NCBI RefSeq assembly: GCF_001722335.1
Contig: NZ_MIHA01000011.1
Coordinates: 1 to 64,000, forward strand
Reading direction: 5' to 3'
DNA from: Mycolicibacterium flavescens
GTDB taxonomy: Bacteria; Actinomycetota; Actinomycetes; Mycobacteriales; Mycobacteriaceae
Length of the DNA stretch: 64,000 nucleotides
Shown here: positions 11,877-21,693 of the stretch, one piece after another
Numbering within the stretch: the stretch's first letter is position 1
How the letters are laid out: each line of letters starts with the position of its first letter
Position numbers and translations under genes: made by a program
Notes under the pieces: generated by a model
Databases searched by the model: none
Seen by the model: the letters and a program-made list of their open reading frames with translations, nothing else
Told to the model about the DNA's origin: nothing

Positions 11877-12197
11877 ATGACGTATCCGCCACCGCCACCA
11901 CCGCCGCCGCAGGGGTACGGGTACGGGCCGCCGCCGGGTGTTCCCCCGCAGCAACCCGACAGCAATCTGGTGTGGGGCATTCTGGTCACGGTGTTGTGCT
12001 GCCTGCCATTTGGCATCGTCTCGATCATCAACGCGGCGAAGGTGTCCGGGCTGTGGGGGCAGGGGCAGTACGCGCAGGCGCAGAAGGCCGCCGACGACGC
12101 CAAGAAATGGGCGATCTGGGGTGCCATCGCCGGCGTCGTCGTCATCGTCATCTACGGCGTCGTCGGGCTCGCCGGGGGTGGGCTCGCATACATGTGA
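11877..12197 (+). CDS. CD225/dispanin-type two-TM membrane protein
   Basis: A 106-residue protein. The first 30 residues are a proline/glycine/tyrosine-rich cytoplasmic head with eight consecutive prolines. Two hydrophobic segments follow (about 33-56, LVWGILVTVLCCLPFGIVSI, and 80-103, WAIWGAIAGVVVIVIYGVVG), joined by a small loop with AAKVSGLWGQGQYAQAQKAADDAKKWA. This layout is typical of bacterial CD225/interferon-induced transmembrane-like proteins, whose role is unknown. ATG 11877 is preceded by AAGGGG at 11866-11870. An in-frame ATG at 11799 would add 26 residues without family likeness. A possible -10 TATATT is at 11835-11840. Confidence 0.8.
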   Translation: MTYPPPPPPPPQGYGYGPPPGVPPQQPDSNLVWGILVTVLCCLPFGIVSIINAAKVSGLWGQGQYAQAQKAADDAKKWAIWGAIAGVVVIVIYGVVGLAGGGLAYM

Positions 12198-12248
12198 CGA
12201 CCGTGCGTTCGCTCACCGCGCTGCAGAGGTGAGCCCGTCGCGGCCAAC

Positions 12249-12254
12249 TAGACT
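12249..12254 (+). promoter_or_regulatory. -10 element of a probable leaderless guaA promoter
   Basis: TAGACT ends six bases before the GTG start of guaA, so transcription would begin at or next to the start codon; no Shine-Dalgarno is present. Confidence 0.5.
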
Positions 12255-12260
12255 GACCCG

Positions 12261-13823
<1,563 letters not shown>

Positions 13824-13837
13824 CCCCTCTTTCCCTG

Positions 13838-13897
13838 GCGAGCAGACGCAAACTCGCATGAAACGGGTCGCGCGAACGCGATTCTGTGTCTGCTCGC
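13838..13897. repeat. Inverted repeat downstream of guaA, same family as 5872
   Basis: Arms 13838-13857 and 13878-13897 pair at 17 of 20 positions. Both outer ends carry the GCGAGCAGAC / GTCTGCTCGC sequence of the repeat downstream of guaB3. The loop differs completely between the copies, so the arms are what is conserved. Confidence 0.8.
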
Positions 13898-13947
13898 GCC
13901 CCTGAGGCCGCTTGACGGTGTCGGTGGGTAGGTGTTTACTCGGCGTA

Positions 13948-13963
13948 TCGAACATACATTCGA
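13948..13963. promoter_or_regulatory. LexA (SOS) box upstream of imuA'
   Basis: TCGAACATACATTCGA matches the mycobacterial SOS palindrome TCGAAC-N4-GTTCGA with one mismatch. It lies 37 bases before imuA', as expected for a LexA-repressed damage-inducible operon. Confidence 0.88.
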
Positions 13964-13999
13964 ACAACGGGTGATTCTGATGATGCGGGAGGTGCTGCT

Positions 14000-14683
14000 G
14001 TGACAACTGCGGCAAGCCTGGATCAACGTCCGCTTACCCGCGCTGAACAGGTCGAACACCTGCGCCGCAAGATGGCGGAGGTCTCCGGCAAGGTGGGCGC
14101 GGCCCGGCGCGGCGTGGCCTCGGCGGTTGATCAACTTCCGGACTCGGAAACTTTGCTGCCGGTGCCCGAAACGCTGGCCGAACTGCTTCCCAAGCCGTTG
14201 CCGCGCGGGACGGTGGCAGTGGTCGCGGGAGCCCGGTCGCTGCCGTTGAGCATGATCGCGGCGGTGACGAAGGAGGGCGGGCACGCGGCGATCGTGGGCC
14301 AACCCGACGTCGGGCTGCTGGCGGCCGTGGAGATGGGCGCCGATCTGAGCCGGATCGCGGTCATCCCCGAACCCGGCGCCGATCCGGTCGAGGTGGCTGG
14401 CGTGTTGATGGACGGGATGGACATTGTCCTGCTCGGGCTGGGCGGGCGGGCGGTGCCGCCCACCCGCGCGCGGGCGGTGGTGGCGCGGGCCCGGCAGAAG
14501 GGCTGCACCCTGCTGGTCACCGATGGGGACTGGCAGGGCGCGGCGACCCGACTGGAGGCCCGGGTGAGCGGCTATGAGATCGCCGGTCACGGACGTCCCG
14601 GGTTCGGCCGTATCAACCGGGTCCGGCTCGCCATGCGCGCTGTGGGACGGTCGATCGGCCCCGCTCGTGCGGTCGGCGGATGA
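14000..14683 (+). CDS. imuA': ImuA' accessory protein of the SOS mutasome
   Basis: A 227-residue RecA-fold-like protein (Rv3395c type) that, with ImuB and DnaE2, forms the mycobacterial damage-induced mutasome. The N-terminal helix contains [28 protein letters not shown] degenerate core, [23 protein letters not shown], replaces an ordinary Walker A, so ATP binding is doubtful. The C-terminal part, reported to bind ImuB in M. smegmatis, ends [15 protein letters not shown] 14000 has GGGAGG at 13987-13992. Its stop overlaps the imuB start (ATGA), and the LexA box upstream explains induction. dnaE2 is 7 kb downstream under its own LexA box. Confidence 0.9.
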   Translation: MTTAASLDQRPLTRAEQVEHLRRKMAEVSGKVGAARRGVASAVDQLPDSETLLPVPETLAELLPKPLPRGTVAVVAGARSLPLSMIAAVTKEGGHAAIVGQPDVGLLAAVEMGADLSRIAVIPEPGADPVEVAGVLMDGMDIVLLGLGGRAVPPTRARAVVARARQKGCTLLVTDGDWQGAATRLEARVSGYEIAGHGRPGFGRINRVRLAMRAVGRSIGPARAVGG

Positions 14684-16266
14684 GCGCTTCGCGGGTGCTG
14701 GCCGTCTGGTGCATGGACTGGCCGGCCGTCGCCGCGGCGGCCGCGGCCGACCTGCCGTCGACCACCCCGGTCGCGGTGACCCTTGCCAACCGGGTCATCG
14801 CGTGTTCGGCGGCGGCCCGCTCGGTCGGGGTGCGGCGGGGGCTGCGGCGCCGCGAAGCGCAGGCCCGCTGTCCGGAACTGCATGTGGTCGCCGCCGACCC
14901 GGCCCGCGACGCGCGGCACTTCGAGCAGGTCACACTCGCCGTGGACGACCTGGTGCCGCGGGCCGAGGTGCTGCGGCCGGGGCTGCTGGTGCTGCCGGTG
15001 CGCGGGGCGGCCCGCTACTTCGGCTCCGAGCAGGACGCGGCCGAACGCCTGATCGACACGGTCGCCGCGGCGGGCGCGGAATGTCAGGTCGGGATCGCCG
15101 ACCAGTTGCCCACCGCGGTCTTCGCCGCGCGCGCGGGGCAGATCGTCGAGCCCGGTCAGGACGCGCAGTTCCTGTCGGGGCTGTCGATCCGCCAGTTGGC
15201 CACCGAGCCCAGCCTGGCCGAGGCCGGTCGCGAGGACCTCGTCGACCTGTTGTGGCGCATGGGAATCCGCACCATCGGGCAGTTTGCCGCGCTGTCCCGC
15301 AGTGATGTGGCGTCGCGATTCGGCGCCGACGCGGTGGCCGCGCACCAGCTCGCCCGGGGGGAGCCGACGCGGGGTCCGTCGGGACGTGAACCCGAACCCG
15401 AACTCGACGCGGTCATGGACTGCGACCCGCCGATCGACCGGGTGGACGCCGCGGCCTTCGCCGGCCGGTCGCTGGCCGCCGATCTGCACCGCATGCTGGC
15501 GGCCGCGGGGGTGGGCTGCACCCGGCTGGCCATCCGCGCCGGCACCGCCGACGGCAAAGAGCTGGAACGGGTTTGGCGGTGCGCCGAACCGCTGACCGAG
15601 GACGCCACCGCCGACCGGGTGCGCTGGCAGCTCGACGGGTGGCTGAACCGGCGCGATTCATCCGACCGGCCCGCTGCGCCGATCACCGTGCTGCGGCTGC
15701 GGCCGGTGGAGGTGGTGTCGGCCGAGGCGCTGCAGCTGCCGCTGTGGGGTGGGGTCGGCGAAGAGGACCGGCTGCGGGCGCGACGCGCGCTGGTGCGCGT
15801 GCAGGGGCTGCTCGGTCCGGAGGCGGTGCGGGTTCCGGTGCTGTCCGGCGGCCGCGGACCGGCCGAACGCATCACGCTCACCCCGCTCGGCGACGAACTG
15901 GTGCCGCGGGCCGACCCCGCGCAGCCGTGGCCCGGTCAGCTGCCCGAGCCCTCGCCGACGGTGCTGCTCGACGACCCGGTCGAACTGTTCGACGCCGACG
16001 ACCGCCCGGTGCGGGTCACCGCGCGCGGGTTGTTCTCCGCCGACCCGTGGCGGCTGGCCGCCCCCGGCAAGGCGGTCAAGGCGGGCCGGCTGGCCTGGTG
16101 GGCCGGGCCGTGGCCGGTCGACGAACGGTGGTGGGATCCCGACCAAGCCAGGGCCGGCCGCACCGCCCGCGCGCAGGTGCTGCTGGACCGCGACGGCCGG
16201 CCCGGTCAGGCCCTGCTGCTGTGCTACCGGCAGCGACGCTGGTACGTCGAAGGGATTTATGAGTGA
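14680..16266 (+). CDS. imuB: ImuB, catalytically inactive Y-family polymerase hub
   Basis: A 528-residue Y-family polymerase homolog that bridges DnaE2 and the beta clamp. Palm/fingers-like sequence occupies about 1-330, but the acidic triad of active Y-family enzymes is not seen: the opening reads [11 protein letters not shown] where DinB has DMDAFF. A clamp-binding motif QLPLWG is at about residues 352-357, as described for ImuB. The C-terminal region ([24 protein letters not shown] to WYVEGIYE) is the protein-interaction tail. It overlaps imuA' by 4 bases, so the two are made together under SOS control. Confidence 0.92.
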   Translation: MSASRVLAVWCMDWPAVAAAAAADLPSTTPVAVTLANRVIACSAAARSVGVRRGLRRREAQARCPELHVVAADPARDARHFEQVTLAVDDLVPRAEVLRPGLLVLPVRGAARYFGSEQDAAERLIDTVAAAGAECQVGIADQLPTAVFAARAGQIVEPGQDAQFLSGLSIRQLATEPSLAEAGREDLVDLLWRMGIRTIGQFAALSRSDVASRFGADAVAAHQLARGEPTRGPSGREPEPELDAVMDCDPPIDRVDAAAFAGRSLAADLHRMLAAAGVGCTRLAIRAGTADGKELERVWRCAEPLTEDATADRVRWQLDGWLNRRDSSDRPAAPITVLRLRPVEVVSAEALQLPLWGGVGEEDRLRARRALVRVQGLLGPEAVRVPVLSGGRGPAERITLTPLGDELVPRADPAQPWPGQLPEPSPTVLLDDPVELFDADDRPVRVTARGLFSADPWRLAAPGKAVKAGRLAWWAGPWPVDERWWDPDQARAGRTARAQVLLDRDGRPGQALLLCYRQRRWYVEGIYE

Positions 16267-16295
16267 CGTCCGCGTGAAGGGGTATCCGCACAGCG

Positions 16296-16535
16296 ATGAC
16301 CGCCATACCTCCGGATCCCGACCCAGCCGACGTCCCCGACCTCGAACCCGGCGGCGGAGTGCCGCCCGGGTCGACGCCGCCGGACTCCGACCAGACCTCG
16401 GGAGTGGGCGCCGTCGAATCCCCACCCGGACGCAGTCGCTGGACCCCGACCGCGGTCCTCAGCGTCGTCGCGATCGCGCTCTTCGTGCTGCTGTTCCTGT
16501 CCGTGGTGGTGTGGATGCTGACCGGCGGACTCTAA
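16296..16535 (+). CDS. Small single-TM protein, DUF6480-like
   Basis: A 79-residue protein. The Pro/Asp-rich head contains PDPDPADVPDLEPGGGVPPG, which resembles the DUF6480 pattern. One membrane segment (about 51-74, VLSVVAIALFVLLFLSVVVW) lies near the C-terminus. Function is unknown. It starts 30 bases after imuB and could be cotranscribed with it. AAGGGG lies somewhat far (about 14 bases) before ATG 16296. The stop codon overlaps the end of the convergent nucleoside hydrolase gene by three bases. Confidence 0.7.
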   Translation: MTAIPPDPDPADVPDLEPGGGVPPGSTPPDSDQTSGVGAVESPPGRSRWTPTAVLSVVAIALFVLLFLSVVVWMLTGGL

Positions 16536-17566
16536 ACAGGCACCCGCCGGGCGAACGCCCCGACCCGGTCGATGAACCGGTCGAAGAACACGCCCGGGTC
16601 CACCCCGACGCCGACCAGCGCGTTGGGCTCGCGACCCCACCGGTGGCTCCAGTCGGCGATCGTCATCCCGCGCGTCAACGTTCCGGTCAGTTCGACGTCG
16701 ACTGTGGTGGCGCGGCACTCGACCAGGTCCGGGTCCAGCGCCACCGCGGCGGCCAGCGGGTCGTGCAGATGCGCCAGATACCCCTCGCCCTGGTCGAAGT
16801 GGAACTCGAAGTAGAACCGCATCGCGTCCTCGAGCACCGCGATCAGCGGATTGGCCGACGCCGACCGGGCGCCGCGGTCGTCGCGCACACTCATCGGGTC
16901 TCCCTCTACGCCGGCCGCCGAGGCGAGCCGGTTGAGCAGCGCGGGCGTCATCGCGATGTTCTCGGTCAAGTTCAGCCCCAACACAATCGGCAAATGGGCC
17001 GGTTCAGGCCCGCCCCACGCGGAGGCCCACCCTGCGAACACCTCGGCCGCGGCCTCCGGGTCGACGCTGATGTTCCACTCGGCCACCGGGGTGGTGTTGC
17101 CGCGGTAGTCGAACGCGCCGCCCATGATCACCAGCCGGCGCAGCAGGGTCGGCAGCGCGGGTTCTCTGCGCATGGCCAGCGCCAGGTTGGTCAGCGGGCC
17201 GACGGCGATCGCGACCAGTTCGCCCGGATGCGCCTGCGCCGCACGCACCCACGCGTCGGCGGCGTCATGGCCGGTGAGCCGCAAACCGGTGGCCGGCAGC
17301 CGGGCGTACCCCATGCCTTCGGGGCCGTGGGTGTCCTCCGCGGTGCGCAGCGGCGTGCTGAGCGGCGCCTCGGCCCCCTGGGACACCGGGATGCCGGGCA
17401 GCCGGCACAACTCGAGCAGCCCGAGGTTGTTACGGCAAACCTGCTGTGCCGGAACGTTTCCCGCGGTCGAAGCGATACCGACCACGTCGGCGTCGTCGCT
17501 GGCGAACAGGTAGGCCAGCGCCATCGCGTCGTCCACGCCGGTGTCGACGTCGGCGAAGACCCTCAC
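16532..17566 (-). CDS. iunH: Inosine-uridine preferring nucleoside hydrolase
   Basis: Hydrolyses ribonucleosides to base and ribose for salvage. In the 344-residue protein the calcium-binding signature DVDTGVDDAMAL is at residues 6-17. A NISVDPEAA segment lines the ribose site, and the late aspartate of the metal site is in LAHLHDPLAAAVALDP. It matches Rv3393 in position and length. It is monocistronic on the minus strand, starting 24 bases from the end of the acyl reductase gene; both could share a transcript. It converges with the small membrane-protein gene. Confidence 0.92.
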   Translation of the reverse strand: MRVFADVDTGVDDAMALAYLFASDDADVVGIASTAGNVPAQQVCRNNLGLLELCRLPGIPVSQGAEAPLSTPLRTAEDTHGPEGMGYARLPATGLRLTGHDAADAWVRAAQAHPGELVAIAVGPLTNLALAMRREPALPTLLRRLVIMGGAFDYRGNTTPVAEWNISVDPEAAAEVFAGWASAWGGPEPAHLPIVLGLNLTENIAMTPALLNRLASAAGVEGDPMSVRDDRGARSASANPLIAVLEDAMRFYFEFHFDQGEGYLAHLHDPLAAAVALDPDLVECRATTVDVELTGTLTRGMTIADWSHRWGREPNALVGVGVDPGVFFDRFIDRVGAFARRVPV

Positions 17567-17590
17567 CCCGCCAACGATAGGGAACCGTGC

Positions 17591-19597
17591 CTACCAGTGC
17601 ACACCCGGCACCAGCCGCACCGCGGACTTGATCGGCCGCGGCACCCGCAGGCCCGGCGACACCCGCGCGGGCCGTTTGGGGCGGCGCGCGACGGAACGTG
17701 ACGACGGCGGCACGCCGCGAGCCGCGGCCGAATCCGGGTAGCCGAGGTAGAGCTGATGAAGGAACCGACGGGACAGCTTCGGGGTCAGGTAGTGGCCGAA
17801 ATCGGCGAGCGTGCCCAGCGGGGTGTCGATGCGGGCCGGCTTGTCGATGAGCGCCCGCACCACCATCGCCGCGGCGTGTTCGGCGCTGATCGCCGGGACC
17901 GGGTTGAGTCGGCGCGACGGCACGATCATCGGGGTGCGTACCAGCGGCATGTGAATGTTGGTGAACGTGATGTGGTCCGACAGTGTCTCGGTGGCCACCA
18001 CGTCGGCGAACGCGTCGAGCGCGGCCTTGGTCGGCAGGTACGAGCTGTACTTCGGATTGCGGGCCTGCACCCCGGCGCTCGACACGTTGACCACGTGGCC
18101 GAATCTGCGTTCGCGCCAATGCGGTAGCAGCGCCAGCACCATCCGCACCGCGCCGAAGTAGTTGACCGCCATCACCCGCTCGTAGTCGTGCAGGCGGTCC
18201 GTCGAGGCGTTCACCGAGCGGCGGATCGACCGCCCGGCGTTGTTGACCAGGTAGTCCACGTGGTCGAACCGGCCGAGGATGTCCTTGACCGTGCTGTCCA
18301 CCGACGTCGAATCGGTGACGTCACAGGTGAACGCGTGCGCCTGACCGCCGCGGGCCCGGATGTCGGCGACCAACTCGTCGAGCGCATCGGCGTTGCGCGC
18401 CAACGCGAACACGCATCCACCGCGCTCGGCGACCGCGATCGCCGCGGCCCGGCCGATCCCGCTCGACGCGCCGGTGATGATGACGTGCCTGCCGACCAGC
18501 GGTCCGGCCGGATCGTCGCGGCGCGCCCGGTCCGGGTCGAGGTTCTCGGCCCAGTAGCGCCACAGCCCGGGCGCGTAGTCGGAGAACTCGGGCACCGTGA
18601 TCCCGGTGCCGCGCAATGCTTCTGCGGTGTTGTCGGCGGTGAACACCGGCATCAGGTCCACGACGTCGAGGACCTCGGCGGGCAGCCCGAGCTGGGTGAC
18701 GGCCATGTTGCGCACCACCTTGGCGCGTCCGCCGACGGTCAGCAACGGCGTCGCCGCGGCCCGCGGCAGGGACCCCCGCAGTGGCGGCAGCCCGGCGGTC
18801 TTGGCCACCGCGCGGTAGATGCCCGGCAGCCCAATGGCTTTCGGTGCGGTCAGGTGGAACGTCTGCCAGTCGCGGTCGGGCGCGTGCATCAGCGCGACCA
18901 GCGCGTCGGTGACGTAGTCGACGGGCACCAGGTTGGTGCGGCCGACGTCGGGCAGCGCCATCGGCGTCAGCGACGGCAGCTTGGCCAGCTTCGCCAGCAG
19001 CGGGAAGAAGTAGTACGGGCCGTCGACCTTGTCCATCTCGCCGGTGCGGGAGTCGCCGACCACGACCGCCGGCCGGTACACCCGGTAGCGCAGTCCCGCG
19101 GTGGTGCGGACGAGCTGTTCGGCCTCGAACTTGGTCTGGTGGTAAGGGGTGGGGAGGTCCTGGCCGATGTCGAAGTCGTCCTCGGTGAACTGGCCGCGGA
19201 AGGTGCCCGCGACCGCGATCGACGACACGTGATGCAGCGTCGCGTCCAGCCGCAACGCCAGCCCGATCACCGCGCGGGTGCCGTCGACGTTGGCCGCGCG
19301 CTGCTTGGCGTCGGAGGCGGTGATGTCGTACACGGCGCCGCAGTGCACCACGTGGTCGACGGGAGCGAGCTCGGCGAGCACGTCGGGCGAGAGGCCCAGA
19401 TCCGGTGCGGACAGGTCGCCCACCAGCGGTTTGACGCGTTCACCCCAGGCGGTGGCCAACCGTTCGAAGCGGGACAGCGAGCCTCGTCGGACCAGGACCA
19501 GCACCTCGGCGTCGGGGTCGCGGTCCAGCAACCGGGACACCACTCGCCGGCCAATGAACCCGGTACCGCCGGTAACGACATAACGCATGCGGGTCAT
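17591..19597 (-). CDS. acrA1: Fused fatty acyl-CoA reductase AcrA1 (two SDR modules)
   Basis: A 668-residue bifunctional protein (Rv3391-like). The N-terminal extended SDR module begins MRYVVTGGTGFIGRR and keeps the active-site tyrosine-lysine in PTPYHQTKFEAEQLV. It belongs to the NAD-dependent epimerase / fatty acyl reductase group. The C-terminal classical SDR has TGASSGIGRAAAI at about residue 374, the NNAG motif in VDYLVNNAGRSIRR, and catalytic YLPTK. Such fusions reduce fatty acyl-CoA via aldehyde to alcohol for wax or surface lipids; the exact chain length is unknown. ATG 19597 is chosen for the AGGA six bases upstream; the frame opens further at a TTG (19624). Confidence 0.87.
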   Translation of the reverse strand: MTRMRYVVTGGTGFIGRRVVSRLLDRDPDAEVLVLVRRGSLSRFERLATAWGERVKPLVGDLSAPDLGLSPDVLAELAPVDHVVHCGAVYDITASDAKQRAANVDGTRAVIGLALRLDATLHHVSSIAVAGTFRGQFTEDDFDIGQDLPTPYHQTKFEAEQLVRTTAGLRYRVYRPAVVVGDSRTGEMDKVDGPYYFFPLLAKLAKLPSLTPMALPDVGRTNLVPVDYVTDALVALMHAPDRDWQTFHLTAPKAIGLPGIYRAVAKTAGLPPLRGSLPRAAATPLLTVGGRAKVVRNMAVTQLGLPAEVLDVVDLMPVFTADNTAEALRGTGITVPEFSDYAPGLWRYWAENLDPDRARRDDPAGPLVGRHVIITGASSGIGRAAAIAVAERGGCVFALARNADALDELVADIRARGGQAHAFTCDVTDSTSVDSTVKDILGRFDHVDYLVNNAGRSIRRSVNASTDRLHDYERVMAVNYFGAVRMVLALLPHWRERRFGHVVNVSSAGVQARNPKYSSYLPTKAALDAFADVVATETLSDHITFTNIHMPLVRTPMIVPSRRLNPVPAISAEHAAAMVVRALIDKPARIDTPLGTLADFGHYLTPKLSRRFLHQLYLGYPDSAAARGVPPSSRSVARRPKRPARVSPGLRVPRPIKSAVRLVPGVHW

Positions 19598-19655
19598 CGT
19601 GGTCCTCGGACGGGGAAACGTCAATGCCGGCGGTGACGGCGGTTATCGTCCCGGT

Positions 19656-20525
19656 ATGCCTCTCGACCCCAACGCCATCGGCGCCAAGACCGACCCGTAC
19701 CCGTTTGAGTGGACCGACCGGGACACGCTGCTCTACGCCCTCGGCGTCGGCGCGGGAACCGCCGATCTCGCGTTCACCACCGAGAACAGCCGCGGCATCG
19801 AACAGCAGGTGCTGCCCACCTACGCGGTGATCGCCTGCCTGCCGTTCGCGGCGATCGGGCTGGTGGGTTCGTTCAACTTCGCGATGCTGCTGCACGGCTC
19901 GCAGGGCATCCGGCTCTACGAACCGCTCAAGCCGGCGGGCCGGCTCAGCGTCGTCGCCGAGGTCGTCGACCTGCAGGACAAGGGTGAGGGTAAGAACGCG
20001 ATCGTGATGCTCAAGGCCACGGGCACCGATCCGGACACCTCGGCCGTCGTCACCGAGACCTTCACCACCGCGGTCCTGCGCGGTGAAGGCGGATTCGGCG
20101 GGCAGCCGGGGCAGCGGCCCGTCGCACCGGAGATCCCCGAGCGCGAGCCCGATGCGCGAATCTCGTTGCCCACCAGAGAAGATCAGGCACTCATCTACCG
20201 GCTCTCCGGGGACCGCAACCCGCTGCACAGCGACCCGTGGTTCGCCCGCGAGCTCGCCGGGTTCCCCAAACCGATCCTGCACGGGCTGTGCACCTACGGG
20301 GTGGCGGGCCGCGCGCTGGTCGCCGAACTCGGCGGCGGCGACGCCAGGAAGGTCCGCGCCATCGACGCGCGGTTCACCTCGCCGGTGTTCCCGGGGGAGA
20401 CGCTGACGACGTCGATCTGGCGGACCGGGAACGGGCGCGCGGTGTTCCGCACCGAGGCGGCTGAACCCGACGGGGCCAATGCCCGACTGGTGCTCGAGGA
20501 TGGCGCCGCCGAGTACGACGACTGA
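19656..20525 (+). CDS. htdY: (R)-specific enoyl hydratase HtdY, double hotdog MaoC
   Basis: A 289-residue MaoC-family hydratase (Rv3389c-like) acting on 3-hydroxyacyl intermediates. Two hotdog folds are present. The N-terminal one is degenerate (PYPFEWTDRDTLLYALGVGAG, typical of the eukaryote-like hydratase 2 subfamily). The C-terminal one holds the catalytic Asp and His in SGDRNPLHSDP, followed by GFPKPILHGLCTYG. It may act in the same lipid route as the neighbouring acyl reductase, which is transcribed divergently with 58 bases between. The ATG at 19656 gives the family N-terminus PLDPNAIGAKTDP. Confidence 0.92.
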   Translation: MPLDPNAIGAKTDPYPFEWTDRDTLLYALGVGAGTADLAFTTENSRGIEQQVLPTYAVIACLPFAAIGLVGSFNFAMLLHGSQGIRLYEPLKPAGRLSVVAEVVDLQDKGEGKNAIVMLKATGTDPDTSAVVTETFTTAVLRGEGGFGGQPGQRPVAPEIPEREPDARISLPTREDQALIYRLSGDRNPLHSDPWFARELAGFPKPILHGLCTYGVAGRALVAELGGGDARKVRAIDARFTSPVFPGETLTTSIWRTGNGRAVFRTEAAEPDGANARLVLEDGAAEYDD

Positions 20526-20582
20526 CCGTCATTTGGCCGATCCGCGGGCATCGACCGCCGCTCATTGACAGGATGGTCCACT

Positions 20583-21470
20583 ATGAGGTTCGTCGTTGGT
20601 TACCTGGCCACCCCGGGCGGTGCCGATGCGTTGGCGCTCGGCATCCGATTCGCCCGCACGCTCGGCGCCGAACTCGATCTCTGCATGGTGCTCCCGCCGG
20701 ACCGGGTGCTGCCGTCGATCAAGCCGGTCGGCGATTTCGAGCACCACCTCGTCGCTCAGGCCGAGGAGTGGCTGGCCGCGGCCGTGGCGAAGGTGCCCGA
20801 CGACATCGTCGCCCGCGGACACGTCCGCATCAACGACTCCATCGCCGACGGGTTGATCCAGGAGGCCGCGCGCGCCGAGGCCGAGATGATCATCGTCGGC
20901 GGTGCCGGTGGGGGGCTGGCCGGCGGATACTCGCTGGGTTCGGTGGTCAACGGTCTACTGCACTCCGCGCCGCTTCCGGTGGCCGTGGCGCCGCGCGGGA
21001 TGCGCAATTCGGCCGTCGACCGCGTGCGGGAGGCTACCTGCGCGATCGGTGAGCGTGAGGGCGCAGATGTCTTGCTGGACACCGCGGTTCGTTATGGCCG
21101 TGCGGCGGGCACCCCGCTTCGGCTGGTGTCGCTGGTGGCGCTGGATCCGACGTTCGGTGCGCTGCGTGGGGACGGTGACGCGGTGCGCGAACGGGCGAGG
21201 GCGCACGCGCGCTCAGTACTCGAATCGGCCAAGGCCGAGTTGCCTGAGGGCTTCCCGGTGACCTCGACCATCGTCGAGGGCTCGACGGTCGAGGACGCGG
21301 TCGGCAAGCTCGACTGGCGCGACGGGGACCTGATCATGGTCGGGTCCAGCCGGCTCAGCGCGCCGCGGCGGCTGTTTCTGGGGTCGACGGCGGCCAAGAT
21401 GCTGCGGGTGCTCGACGTCCCGATGGTGGTGGTGCCGCGCGACCCGCTCGGCCCCGACGACCTGCCCTAG
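20583..21470 (+). CDS. Tandem universal stress protein (UspA family)
   Basis: A 295-residue protein with two Usp domains (about 1-145 and 155-290). The nucleotide-binding G-2x-G-9x-G(S/T) signature is clear in the second domain (MVGSSRLSAPRRLFLGSTAAKML) and in a variant form in the first (IVGGAGGGLAGGYSLGSVVNGLL). Such proteins bind ATP and respond to stress or hypoxia; the precise role is unknown. ATG 20583 follows AGGATGG; the frame opens at a TTG (20565). The stop codon TAG lies within the CTAG flank of the adjacent inverted-repeat element, so the C-terminus abuts the insertion point. Confidence 0.87.
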   Translation: MRFVVGYLATPGGADALALGIRFARTLGAELDLCMVLPPDRVLPSIKPVGDFEHHLVAQAEEWLAAAVAKVPDDIVARGHVRINDSIADGLIQEAARAEAEMIIVGGAGGGLAGGYSLGSVVNGLLHSAPLPVAVAPRGMRNSAVDRVREATCAIGEREGADVLLDTAVRYGRAAGTPLRLVSLVALDPTFGALRGDGDAVRERARAHARSVLESAKAELPEGFPVTSTIVEGSTVEDAVGKLDWRDGDLIMVGSSRLSAPRRLFLGSTAAKMLRVLDVPMVVVPRDPLGPDDLP

Positions 21471-21655
21471 TGTCGTGAGTCGAAAGTTCAGACACAGCAG
21501 TGGTCTGGATTCGGACCGGCCACATGGTCTCGACGTTCTTCGAGATCTGCACGAGGGCTGTGAAACCGCGCTGGTAACGACCCTCATGCAGATTTTCGCG
21601 GCCCAGATGACCCATGACGATGTACTGCACCCGATTTAACGACTCACGACACTAG
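21467..21655. mobile_element. 181-bp MITE-like element with perfect TIRs and CTAG flanks
   Basis: Perfect 12-bp terminal inverted repeats TGTCGTGAGTCG (21471-21482) and CGACTCACGACA (21640-21651) bound a 181-bp segment. CTAG stands at both outer edges (21467-21470 and 21652-21655), as a 4-bp target duplication would. The interior is too short for a transposase. A minus-strand frame from GTG 21630 (VQYIVMGHLGRENL start) runs open through the element and out of it; it was not recognised. The shape is that of a non-autonomous transposon; the family is not identified. Confidence 0.75.
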
Positions 21656-21665
21656 CGAATCAAGA

Positions 21666-21687
21666 TCGAACGCATGTTCGATAGACT
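21666..21687 (+). promoter_or_regulatory. Perfect LexA box and overlapping leaderless dnaE2 promoter
   Basis: TCGAACGCATGTTCGA (21666-21681) is a perfect SOS palindrome. The next six bases TAGACT (21682-21687) fit a -10 element, ending six bases before ATG 21694. LexA would sit in the -35/-10 spacer, and transcription would start at the ATG. Confidence 0.9.
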
Positions 21688-21693
21688 GTCGGC

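Noticed and set aside
21355..21630. Minus-strand frame crossing the MITE-like element and the stress gene
   Set aside because: Only the first 50 or so codons belong to the element; the rest is antisense shadow of the universal stress gene.
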